This document shows positions 42,747 to 53,676 of a stretch of DNA of 64,000 nt, piece after piece (the first letter of the stretch is position 1; every line of letters starts with the position of its first letter). Below the pieces are notes generated by a model that did not search any database, was not told the origin of the DNA, and saw nothing but the letters and a program-made list of their open reading frames with translations. Location of the stretch: positions 26,218,833 through 26,282,832 of the forward strand of contig JAQNBH010000011.1 of the NCBI GenBank assembly GCA_028752905.1, written 5' to 3'. This DNA comes from Cladorhizidae sp. MBARI D1340-BT2 (taxonomy: Eukaryota > Porifera > Demospongiae > Poecilosclerida > Cladorhizidae). Made by a program: the position numbers and the translations under genes.

Positions 42747-45700
42747 GATGCACACCAGAATTCATGGCTTGATGCACACAAGAGTTCAAGGCTTGATGCA
42801 CACCAGAGTTCATGGCTTGATGCACACCAGAGTTCATTCCTTGATGCAAACTAAATTTCATGGCTTGATGCACACCAGAGTTCAAGGCTTGATACATACC
42901 AGAGTTCATGGCTTGAGACACCAGAATTTATGGCTTGATACAGAACAGAGTTCATGTCTGCTAGAAATCAGAGTTCATGTGTTGCTACACACTAGAGTCC
43001 ATAGCTTGATACACACCAGAGTTCATGGCTTGATGCACCCCGGAGTTCATGGCTTGCTGTATGCCAGAATTCATGTCTTACTACAAACCAGAGTTCATAG
43101 CTTGATACACATCAGAGTTCATAGCTTGCTGCATGCAAGCTTGATGTACACATGAGTTCATGGCTTGATGCACACCAGAGTTCATGGCTTGTTGCAAACC
43201 AGAGTTCATGGCTTGATGCATACCAGAGTTCATGGCTTGGTACACACACCAGAGTACATGGCTTAACACACTAGCATTCATGGCTTGCTGCAAACCTGAG
43301 TTCATGGCTGGATACAGAGTTCATGACTGCTACACTCGAGAGTACATGTCCTCATACACACATTGATACATACCAGAGTTAATGCCTTGATGCATGCCAG
43401 AGTTCATGGCTTGCTACACACCAGAGTTCTTGGCTTGATACCCACCAGATTTCATGACTTGATGCACACCAAAGTTCACGGCTTGATGCAAACCAGAGTT
43501 CATTGGTGATGCACACCAGAGTTCATGGGTTGATGCACACCAGAGTGCATGGCTTGATGTGCAACAGAGTTCATGGCTTGATGCACACCATAGTTCATGT
43601 CTTGATGCACACCAGAGTTCATGGCTTGACACACACCAGAGTTCATCGCCTAATGACACCAGAGTTCATGGCTTGATACACACAAGAGTTCATGGCTTGA
43701 TGCAAACCAGAGTTCATGGCTTGATGCACACCAGAGTTCATTGCTCAATGCAAACTAAAGTACATGTCTTGATGCACACCAGTGTTCATGGCATACTACA
43801 CACCAGAGTTCAAGGCTTGATGTATACTAGAGTTCATGGCTTGATGCACACCAGTGTTCATGGGTTGATGCACACCAGAGTTCATGGCTTGATGCACACT
43901 AGAGTTCATGGCTTGATGCATACCAGAGTTCATGGCTTGATGCACACCAGAGTTCATGGCTTGATGCACACCAGTGTTCATGGCTTGATGCACACCAGAG
44001 TTCATGGCTCGATGCAAACCAAAGTTCATGGCTTGATGCACACCAGAGTTCATGGCTTGACACATACCAGAGTTCATGGCTCGAGCCGCCAGAGTTCATG
44101 GCTTGATACAGAATTCATGACTCGTACACACCAGAGTTCATTCCTTGCTACACACTAGAGTTAATAGCTTGATACACACCAGAGTTCATGGCTTGATGCA
44201 CATCAGAGTTCATACATAGCTTGATAGACACCAGAGTTCATAGCTTGCTGCATTCCATTGTTCATAGCTTAATGCACACCTGAGTTCATGGTTAGATGCA
44301 AACCAGAGTTCATGGCTTGTTGCACACCAGAGTTCATGGCTTGATGCAAACCAGAGTTCATGGCTTGGTACATACCAGAGTACATGGCTTAACACACCAG
44401 TGTTCAAGGCTTGCTGCACATGAGATTTCATTACCTGATATGTAGTTCATAACTGCTACACACCAGAGTTCATGTGTTGCTACAGATAAGAATTCATAGC
44501 TTGATACATGCCAGAGTTCATGGCTTGCTTCACACGCCAGAGTTCATGGCTTGATGCACACCAGAGTTCATGGCTTGATGCACACCAGAGTTCATAGGTT
44601 GATGCACACCAGAGTTAATAGCTTGATACACACCAGAGTTCATGGCTTGATGCACACCAGAGTTCATGGCTTGAAACACACCAGAGTTCATGGCTTGAGA
44701 TGCCAGACTTCATGGCTTGATACAGAGTTCATGACTGCTACACACAAGACCTCATAACTTGCTACACATCCGAGTTGATAGCTTGATACAGACCAGAGTT
44801 CATAGTTTGATACCCGCCAGAGTTTATGGCTTGATGCACACCAGAGTTCATGTCTTGCTACATACCAGAATTCATATAGCTTGATAGAGACTGGAGTTCA
44901 TAGCTTGATACACACTAGAATTCATGTTTTGCTACACACCAGAGTTCATATAGCTTGATACAGACCAGAGTTCATGGCTTGATGCACACCAGAGTTCATG
45001 GCTTGATGCACACCAGAGTTCATGGCTTGACATACTCCAGAGTTCATGGCTTAAGACACCAGTGTTCATGGCTTGATACAGAGTTAATGACTGATATACA
45101 CCAGAGTTCATGTCTTGCTACACATCATAGTTCATACATAGCTTGATACACATCAGAGTTCATAGCTTGCTGCATGCCAGTGTTCATAGCTTGATGCACA
45201 CCTGAGTTCATGGTTTGATGCACACCAGAGATCATGACTTGTTGCACACCAGAGTTCAAGGCTTAACATACCAGTGTTCAAGGTTTGCTACACACCAGAG
45301 TTCATGGCTTGATACAGAGTTCATGACTGCTACACACCAGAGTTCATGTCTTGCTACAGACCAGAATTCTTAGCTTGAGACACACCAGAGTTACTGGTTT
45401 GATGCAAACCAGAGTTCATGCCTTACTACATACCAGAGTTCATGGCTTGATGCACACCAGAGTTCATGGTTTGTTGCACACCAGAGTTCATGACTTGATG
45501 CTCACCAGAGTTAATAGCTTGATACACACCAGTGTTCATGGCTTGAAGCACACCAGAGTTCATGGCTTGAAACACACCAGAGTTCATGGCTTGAGATGCC
45601 TGACTTCATGGCTTGATAGAGAGTTCATGACTGCTACACACCAGAGTTCATGTCTTGCAACACAACAGTGTTCATAGCTTGATACACACCAGAGTTCATG

Positions 45701-48197
45701 GCTTGATACATGCCAGAGTTCAAGGCTTGCTCCATTCCAGAGTTCAAGGCTTGCTGCCCACCAGAGTTCATAGCTTGATGCACACCAAAATTTATGGCTT
45801 GATGCACACCAGAATTCATGGCTTGATGCAAATCAGAGTTCATGGCTTGATGCACACCAGTGTTCATAGCTTGAACTACACCAGAGTTCTTGGCTTCATG
45901 CACATCATCGTTCTTAGCTCGATGCACACCAAAGTTCATGGCTTGATGCACACCAGAGTTCATGGCTTGAGACATTTATAGTTCATGGCTAGTTATAGAC
46001 TTCATGAAGGCAACACACCAGAATTCATCTCTTGCTGCACACCAGAGTTCATAGCTTGATACACACCAGATTTCATAGCTTGATGCACCCCGGAGTTCAT
46101 GGCTTGCTGTACACCAAATTTCATGTCTTGCTACACCCCAGAGTTAATAGTTTGATACACACCAGAGTTCATGGTTTGTGCATGCCAGAGTTCATGGCTT
46201 GCTGTACGCCAAATTTCATGTCTTGCTACACCCCAGAGTTAATAGCTTGATACATACCAGAGTTCATGGCTTGTGCATGCCAGAGTTCATGGCTTGCTGC
46301 ATGCATGTGTTCATGGTTTGCTACACAACAGAGTTCATAGCTTCATACCCACCAGAGTTCATGGCTTGATACACACCGAAGTTCATGGCTTGATGCACAC
46401 CAGAGTTTATGGCTTGCTGCACACCAGAGTTCATGGCTTGAGACACCAGAGTTCATGGCTTAATACCGAGTTCATGACTGCTACACACCAGACCTCATAA
46501 CTTGCTACACATCCGAGTTCATAGCTTGATACAGACCAGAATTCATAGCTTGATTCCGACCAGAGTTCATGGCTTGATGCACACCAGAGTTCATGTCTTG
46601 CTACACAACAGAATTCATATAGCTTGTTATGACTGATATACACCAGAGTGCATGTCTTGCTACACACCAGACCTCATAGCCTGATACACATCCGAGTTCA
46701 TAGCTTGATACAGACCAGAATTCATAGCTTGATTCCGACCAGAGTTCATGGCTTGATGCACACCAGAGTTCATGTCTTGCTACACAACAGAATTCATATA
46801 GCTTGTTATGACTGATATACACCAGAGTGCATGTCTTGCTACACAACTGAGTTCATTGCTTGAGACAGACCAGAATTAATAGCTTGATTCCCGCCAGAGT
46901 TCATGACTTGATGCACACCAGAGTTCATGTCTTGCTACACACCAGAATTCATATAGCTTGTTAGACAATGGAGTTTATAGCTTGATACAGACCAGAATTT
47001 ATGTTTTGCTACACACCAGAGTTCATATAGCTTGATACAGACCAGAGTTCATAGCTTGATGCACACAAGAGTTTATGGCTTGATACACTCCAGAGTTCAT
47101 GGCTTAAGCCTTAAGACATCAGAGTTCATGGCTTGATACAGAGTTCATGACTGATATACACCAGAGTGCATGTTTTGCTACACACCAGAGTTCATAGCGT
47201 GATACACACCAGAGTTCTTTGCTTGTTGCACATCAAAGTTGATGGCTTTATGCACACCTGAGTTAATGGCTTGATGCACACCAGAATTCATGGCTTGGTG
47301 CACACAAGAGTTCATCGCTTGATGCACACCAGAGTTCATGGCTTGATGCACACCAGAGTTCATTCCTTGATGCAAACTAAATTTCATGGCTTGATGCACA
47401 CCAGAGTTCAAGGCTTGACACATACAAGAGTTCATGGCTTGAGACACCAGATTTTATGGCTTGATACAGAACAGAGTTCATGTCTGCTATACAGCAGAGT
47501 TCATGTGTTGCTACACACTAGAGTCCATAGCTTGATACACACCAGAGTTCATGGCTTGATGCACCCCGGAGTTCATGGCTTGCTGCATGCCAGAATTCAT
47601 GTCTTACTACACACCAGAGTTCATAGCTTGATACACATCAGAGTTCATAGCTTGCTGCATGCAAGCTTGATGTACACATGAGTTCATGGCTTGATACACA
47701 CCAGAGTTCATGGCTAGTTGCAAACCAGAGTTCATGGCTTGATGCATACCAGAGTTCATGGCTTGGTACACACCAGAGTACATGGCTTAACACACTAGCA
47801 TTCATGGCTTGCTGCAAACCTGAGTTCATGGCTGGATACAGAGTTCATGACTGCTACACTCGAGAGTACATGTCCTCATACACACATTGATACACACCAG
47901 AGTTAATGCCTTGATGCATGCCAGAGTTTATGGCATGCTACACACCAGAGTTCTTGGCTTGATACCCACCAGAGTTCATGACTTGATGCACACCAAAGTT
48001 CACGGCTTGATGCAAACCAGAGTTCATTGGTGATGCACACCAGAGTTCATGGGTTGATGCACACCAGAGTGCATGGCTTGATGTGCAACAGAGTTCATGG
48101 CTTGATGCACACCATAGTTCATGGCTTGATGGACACCAGAGTTCATGGCTTGACACACACCAGAGTTCATCGCTTGAGACACCAGAGTTCATGGCTT
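42747..48197 (+). repeat. About 4526-bp higher-order unit with partial second copy
   Basis: GATGCACACCAGAATTC at 42747 recurs at 47273, and the landmark run at 43414-43660 recurs at 47938-48184 (+4524). The second copy is only about 925 bp long and departs at 48198, where it reads GAAACAAGGTTC instead of GATACACACAAG. The period is close to that of the 4491-4516 bp units at 11131-20136, so this is probably the same family of block. Confidence 0.8.
46480..46837 (+). repeat. 179-bp tandem duplication
   Basis: A stretch starting CTACACACCAGACCTCATA is present at 46480-46658 and 46659-46837. It contains ACACATCCGAGTTC, GATTCCGACCAG and GTTATGACTGATATACACC in both copies. 179 is not a multiple of 24, so the junction joined two different points of the unit. 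Confidence 0.9.
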
Positions 48198-48666
48198 GAA
48201 ACAAGGTTCACTGCTATACACCAGAGTTCATTTCATGCTACACATCAGAGTTCATGTTTTGCTAAACCCCAGAGTTCATAGCTTGATACACAACTGAGTT
48301 CATGGCTTGATGCATGCCAGAGTTAATGGCTTGCTGCACGCCAGAGTTCATGGCTTGCTAAACACCAGAGTTCATAGCTTCATACCCACCAGAGTTCTTG
48401 GCTTGATGCACACCAAATTTCATGGCTTGAAGCATACCAGAATTTATGGCTTACTGCACACCAGAGTTCATGTCTAGCTATACACCAGATTTCATAGCTT
48501 GAAACACATCAGAGTTCATAGCTTGCTGCATTCCAGTGTTCATAGCTTGATGTACACCTGTGTTCATGGCTTGATGCACACTAGAGTTAATGGCTTGTTC
48601 CACACCAGAGTTCATGGCTTGATGCATACCAGAGTTCATGGCTTGGTACACACCAGAGTACATGGC

Positions 48667-48670
48667 TTAA
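48667..48670. other. Empty TTAA site, first copy
   Basis: Here the satellite reads AGTACATGGCTTAACACACC followed by AGCATTCATGGTTTGC with one TTAA. This is the context that flanks the 1.6-kb insert at 52061: its left flank ends in AGTACATGGCTTAA and its right flank starts TTAACACACCAGCATTC. It therefore shows the insert-free state with a single TTAA. Confidence 0.85.
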
Positions 48671-49762
48671 CACACCAGCATTCATGGTTTGCTGCACACC
48701 AGAGTTCATGGCTTGATACAGAGTTCATGACTGCTACACACCAGAGTTCATGTCTTGCTACACACCAGAATTCATAGCTTGATACACACCAGAGTTAATG
48801 GCTTGATGCACACAGTTTGTGGCTTGCTACACACCAGAGTTCATGGCATTATGCACACCAGAGTTCATGGCTTGATGCACATGAGAGTTCATGGGTTGAT
48901 GCATACTAGAATTAATAGCTTGATACACAATAGAGTTCATGGCTTCATGCACACCAGAGTTCATGGCTTGACACACACCAGAGTTCATGGCTTGAGACAC
49001 CAGAGTTCATGGCTTGATACAGAGTTCATGACTGCTACACACCAGAGTTCATGTCTTGCTAACCAACAGAGTTCATAGCTTGATGAGTTTATGGCTTGAT
49101 TCATGCCAGAGTTCATGGCTTGCTGCACTTCAGTGGTCATGGCTTGTTACACACCAGAGTTCTTGGCTTGATACCCACCAGAGTTCATGGCTTGATGCAA
49201 ACCAAAGTTCATGGCTTGATGGATACCAAAGTTCATGGCTTGATGCACACCAGAGTTCATGGCTTGATGTACACTAGAGTTGTTCATGGCTTGATGCACA
49301 CCATAATTCATGGCTTGATTCACACCAAAGTTCATGGCTTGATGCACACCAGAGTTAATGGCTTGACACACACCAGAGTTCATGGCTTGAGATACCAGAG
49401 TTCATTGCTTGATATAGAGCTCATGACTGCTACACACCAGAGTTAATGTCTTGCTACACACCACAGTTCATGTTTTGCTACACCCCAGAGCTCATAGCTT
49501 GATACACACCAGAGTTCATGTCTTGCTACACACCAGAGTTCATAGCTTGATACACACCAGAGTTTATGGCTTGATGCATGCCAGAGTTCATGGCTTGATG
49601 CACACCAAAGTTCATGGCTTGATGCAAACCAGGGTTCATGGGTTGATGTACACCAGAGTTCATGGCTCTATGCACACCAAAGTTCATGGCTTGATGCACA
49701 CCAGAGTTCATGGCTTGATGCATACCAGAGTTCATGGCTTGGTACACACCAGAGTACATGGC

Positions 49763-49766
49763 TTAA
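49763..49766. other. Empty TTAA site, second copy
   Basis: Second insert-free counterpart, produced by the 1096-bp duplication. Its context is the same as at 48667: GGTACACACCAGAGTACATG, GCTTAACACACC, then AGCATTCATGG. Confidence 0.85.
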
Positions 49767-52056
49767 CACACCAGCATTCATGGTTTGCTGCACACCAGAG
49801 TTCATGGCTTGATACAGAGTTCATGACTGCTACACACCAGAGTTCATGTCTTGCTACACACCAGAATTCATAGCTTGATACACACCAGAGTTAATGGCTT
49901 GATGCACGCAGTTTATGGCTTGCTACACACCAGAGTTCATGGCATTATGCACACCAGAGTTCATGGCTTGATGCACATGAGAGTTCATGGGTTGATGCAT
50001 ACTAGAATTAATAGCTTGATACACAATAGAGTTCATGGCTTCATGCACACCAGAGTTCATGGCTTGACACACACCAGAGTTCATGGCTTGAGACACCAGA
50101 GTTCATGGCTTGATACAGAGTTCATGACTGCTACACACCAGAGTTCATGTCTTGCTAACCAACAGAGTTCATAGCTTGATGAGTTTATGGCTTGATTCAT
50201 GCCAGAGTTCATGGCTTGCTGCACTTCAGTGGTCATGGCTTGTTACACACCAGAGTTCTTGGCTTGATACCCACCAGAGTTCATGGCTTGATGCAAACCA
50301 AAGTTCATGGCTTGATGGATACCAAAGTTCATGGCTTGATGCACACCAGAGTTCATGGCTTGATGTACACTAGAGTTGTTCATGGCTTGATGCACACCAT
50401 AATTCATGGCTTGATTCACACCAAAGTTCATGGCTTGATGCACACCAGAGTTAATGGCTTGACACACACCAGAGTACATGGCTTGAGATACCAGAGTTCA
50501 TTGCTTGATATAGAGCTCATGACTGCTACACACCAGAGTTAATGTCTTGCTACACACCACAGTTCATGTTTTGCTACACCCCAGAGCTCATAGCTTGATA
50601 CACACCAGAGTTCATGTCTTGCTACACACCAGAGTTCATAGCTTGATACACACCAGAGTTTATGGCTTGATGCATGCCAGAGTTCATGGCTTGATGCACA
50701 CCAAAGTTCATGGCTTGATGCAAACCAGGGTTCATGGGTTGATGCAAGCCATAGTTCATGGCTTGATGTACACCAGAGTTGTTCATGGCTTGATGTACAC
50801 CATATTTCTTGGCTTGATGTGTACCAAAGTTCATGGCTTTATGCACACCAGGGTTCATGGCTTGATGCACACCAGAGTTCATTGCTTGATGCAAACTAAA
50901 TTTCATGGCTTGATGCACGCCAGAGTTCAAGGCTTGATACATACCAGAGTTCATGGCTTGAGACACCAGATTTTATGGCTTGATACAGAACAGAGTTCAT
51001 GTCTGCTATACAGCAGAGTTCATGTGTTGCTACACACTGGAGTCCATAGCTTGATACACACCAGAGTTCATGGCGTGATGCACCCTGGAGTTCATGGCTT
51101 GACACACTCCAGAGTTCATGGCTTAAGACACCAGTGTTCATGGCTTGATACAGAGTTAATGACTGATATACACCAGAGTTCATGTCTTGCTACACATCAT
51201 AGTTCATACATAGCTTGATACACATCAGAGTTCATAGCTTGCTGCATGCCAGTGTTCATAGCTTGATGCACACCTGAGTTCATGGTTTGATGCACACCAG
51301 AGATCATGACTTGTTGCACACCAGAGTTCAAGGCTTAACATACCAGTGTTCAAGAGTTGCTACACACCAGAGTTCATGGCTTGATACAGAGTTCATGACT
51401 GCTACACACCAGAGTTCATGTCTTGCTACAGACCACAATTCTTAGCTTGATACACACCAGAGTTACTGGCTTGATGCACGCCAGCATTCATGCCTTACTA
51501 CATACCAGAGTTCATGGCTTGATGCAAACCAGAGTTAATAGCTTGATACACACCAGTATTCATGGCTTGAAGTACACCAGAGTTCATGGCTTGAAACACA
51601 CCAGAGTTCATGGCTTTAGACGCCTGACTTCATGGCTTGAGAGAGAGTTCATGACTGCTACACACCAGAGTTCATGTCTTGCTACACAACAGTTTTCATA
51701 GCTTGATGCATACCAAAATTCATGGCTTGATGCGCACAAGAGTTCATGGCTTGATGCACACCAGAGTTCATGGCTTGATGCACACCGGAGTTCATTGCTT
51801 CATGCAAACTAAATTTCATGGTTTGATGCACACCAGAGTTCATGGCTTGATGCACACCAGAGTTCATTGCTTGATGCAAACTAAATTTCATGGTTTGCTG
51901 CATACCAGAGTTAATGGCTTGATACAGAGTTCATGACTGCTACACACCAGAGTTCATGTCTTGCTACACACCAGAATTCATCGCTTGATACACACCAGAG
52001 TTCATGGCTTGATGCATACCAGAGTTTATGGCTTGGTACACACCAGAGTACATGGC

Positions 52057-52060
52057 TTAA
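52057..52060. other. Target-site duplication TTAA, left side of copy 1
   Basis: The satellite sequence GAGTACATGGC ends in TTAA immediately before the run of seven G. The matching TTAA is at 53673-53676. Confidence 0.85.
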
Positions 52061-52077
52061 GGGGGGGCTATGCCTCC
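52061..52077 (+). repeat. Left terminal inverted repeat, copy 1
   Basis: Reads GGGGGGGCTATGCCTCC. Against the reverse complement of the right end it matches 14 of the first 16 positions, with mismatches at positions 7 and 14. The copy-2 counterpart starts at 55827. Confidence 0.8.
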
Positions 52078-52562
52078 AAAATTCGAGCTTTCTTTTTTCC
52101 CTTTTCCCCCCCCTTCTTCTGGCAAACACTTTTCCCCCCCATGTAACAGATCAAGAAACTACAAAGAGGACACATCTTGCATGATATTTGCCCTAATTTG
52201 ATCTATATGTTTCTAATTTCCCCCCCAAAATCTTGTTCTTTTGCCGTATAGCTCATAACTTGGCTACACTTAACCCAAAAAAGATAATTTTTTATCACCG
52301 GGTAGCCATTCTAATTATCTGTCTTTTGTATTTGCCAAAATTTTGAGTACTCTAAGTATTAGCAAGTTATGGTAATTTGAAGTGGTAAGGTTTGGGATTT
52401 TTCCTGGTGTTTTCCAGTTGCCAAAGCGGTGGCCTGCCAGTGAAAAACCACTACATTTATTAATAATCTGTTCACATGTTGTAGATAAGGGCCTTCTCTA
52501 TCAGTTGACAAAATCTGGGACTTTGGTCTTGTTAATTAGGGCAGTTATGAATTGTACTGCAA

Positions 52563-52721
52563 GATAGATCAACTTATTTAGGGATCTTGATGTATCTTCC
52601 GAGAAAATATGTCTGCAGGGACATTCAACATATCATTAGGCAGGATAGATCAACTTATTTAGGGATCTTGATGTATCTTCCCAGAAAATATGTCTGCAGA
52701 GACATTTAACATATCATTAGG
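52563..52721 (+). repeat. 81-bp direct repeat inside the transposon, copy 1
   Basis: GATAGATCAACTTATTTAGG starts at 52563 and again at 52644. The first unit is 81 bp; the second matches over 78 bp and ends at ATCATTAGG (52721). Differences are few (CTTCCGAG against CTTCCCAG, GGGACATTC against GAGACATTT). A decayed relative may lie near 53450-53540 (ATCATTAGGCAG and ATGTATCTTCTGAGAAAAT). The same pair occurs in copy 2 from 56328. Confidence 0.9.
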
Positions 52722-52770
52722 AACAAAGCATAAGGAAATAGGGAATAAAATGACCTGCATATACTAAGTT

Positions 52771-52801
52771 CCCCCCACCCCCCTCCCCCCACACACACCC
52801 C
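52771..52801 (-). other. Potential G-quadruplex tract, copy 1
   Basis: The plus strand holds three runs of six C separated by A and T, then ACACACA and four C. The minus strand therefore has four G-runs with loops of 7, 1 and 1 bases, which meets the usual sequence pattern for an intramolecular quadruplex. The function in the element is unknown. Confidence 0.75.
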
Positions 52802-53655
52802 TGGCGACTACACATGAAATCAGTTCAAACTGTTGTTGCATCTATCTACTTGCTATTTCCAAAGTTTTGGAGACATAGGATGCTTCTTTCAAAGTTATGG
52901 TGGATCTACTTCATCATACATTTCTTTGAAATGCAAAAACATTCAGCTGTAAAGGAAAGTTCCATAACAATTTTCATCATATTTTTCTTTCTTACATGTA
53001 GATATAGGCACAGAAAACCCCAAGAGTCACGGAAGTAAAAAAAAACAGATTAAGGAATTGCTAAAAATTGTAAAAGAACATATTTTGTCAAGTTATTTCA
53101 GTGCTAACTCAAACATTTCATTTTCCAAACTTAGAATGCTTATTCCCATAATTAATGGTAATATTTTTGTTGCGAGAATAACTTTTAAAAAGTTTGCTCA
53201 ATTTTTTGGCTATGTATGTCATTTTAGAGCTCTTTTAGTACTCTGTGATACCCATGAATCAGATTTTTGTTTACTGCAAGGATTGCCAAGAGATATTAGT
53301 TAGAAGAGGTAGCCTCTAGTTTTTATCAGTTTTTCAGACTCTGTAAGTGTGTAACTAATCAACATGACAACATATGGTAACTTTGCTCCATGGATATCAC
53401 TGAGACACTCCTTAGCAACCCACACACCAATTATGAGTAAATAACTTCAAATCATTAGGCAGCTATGTCTGCCACAAATATCTTGGAGTCACCTCGATGT
53501 TTCTGCATGTATCTTCTGAGAAAATTATATAGAGATATTAACACTTTATAAAAACAAACACAGAATAATAAAGACTTTGTATCATAAATACTTGTGTAGA
53601 CGAAAGAGAAAAAAAGTTATGACAATTAGAAATAGGTACAACTATTTTGTGGTTT

Positions 53656-53672
53656 TGACGCATAGTCCCCCC
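53656..53672 (-). repeat. Right terminal inverted repeat, copy 1
   Basis: Plus-strand sequence ends in GACGCATAGTCCCCCC. Its reverse complement begins GGGGGGACTATGCGTC, pairing with the left end. In copy 2 (ending 57437) the inner part is GATGCATAG. Confidence 0.8.
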
Positions 53673-53676
53673 TTAA
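53673..53676. other. Target-site duplication TTAA, right side of copy 1
   Basis: TTAA directly follows six C and leads into CACACCAGCATTCATGG, the expected continuation of the satellite unit interrupted at 52060. Confidence 0.85.

Larger units (their letters stand above)
48602..50744 (+). repeat. 1096-bp tandem duplication in satellite
   Basis: Landmarks at 48621, 48755, 49056 and 49451 recur at 49717, 49851, 50152 and 50547 (+1096). The second copy departs near 50745 (GATGCAAGCC instead of GATGTACACC). A few differences are visible, such as CACAGTTTGTGG near 48810 against GCAGTTTATGG near 49908. Both copies carry the empty counterpart of the 1.6-kb insertion site. Confidence 0.9.
1..52060 (+). 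repeat. 24-bp satellite array, left block
   Basis: Head-to-tail copies of a 24-bp unit with core GATGCACACCAGAGTTC followed by ATGGCTT fill this stretch. Every copy I read has the same orientation. Common variants are GATACACACC...CATAGCTT, GCTACACACC...CATGTCTT, GATGCAAACC and GTTGCACACC. Shortened units, such as GATACAGAGTTCATGACTGC, break the 24-bp phase at recurring positions. The consensus has no CpG and is rich in TG/CA steps. Four of six frames of the unit are stop-free, giving spurious open frames of up to 235 codons (3659-4366 and 7986-8693). I see no unrelated sequence until 52061. The array continues beyond the left edge of the window. Confidence 0.97.
52061..53672. mobile_element. 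Non-autonomous TTAA-type DNA transposon, copy 1 (1612 bp)
   Basis: This AT-rich, non-satellite segment is bounded by TTAA on each side. Its ends are inverted repeats: GGGGGGGCTATGCCTCC at the left and GGGGGGACTATGCGTC as the reverse complement of the right end. The satellite context exists elsewhere with a single TTAA (48667), so TTAA is a target-site duplication. TTAA duplications are known for the Kolobok and piggyBac superfamilies. The G-rich 5' end fits Kolobok-type ends better than the CCY start usual for piggyBac, but this is not decisive. The longest frames inside are under 100 codons, differ between copies and resemble no transposase I know. It carries an 81-bp direct repeat and a G-quadruplex-type tract. 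Confidence 0.85.

Noticed and set aside
52814..53038. Small frames inside the transposon (52382-52567, 52814-53038, 53058-53303 and their copies; 56984-57190 on the minus strand).
   Set aside because: They are short, AT-driven and hydrophobic, with differing lengths and replacement changes between two copies that are about 99% identical. There are no transposase or zinc-finger motifs.
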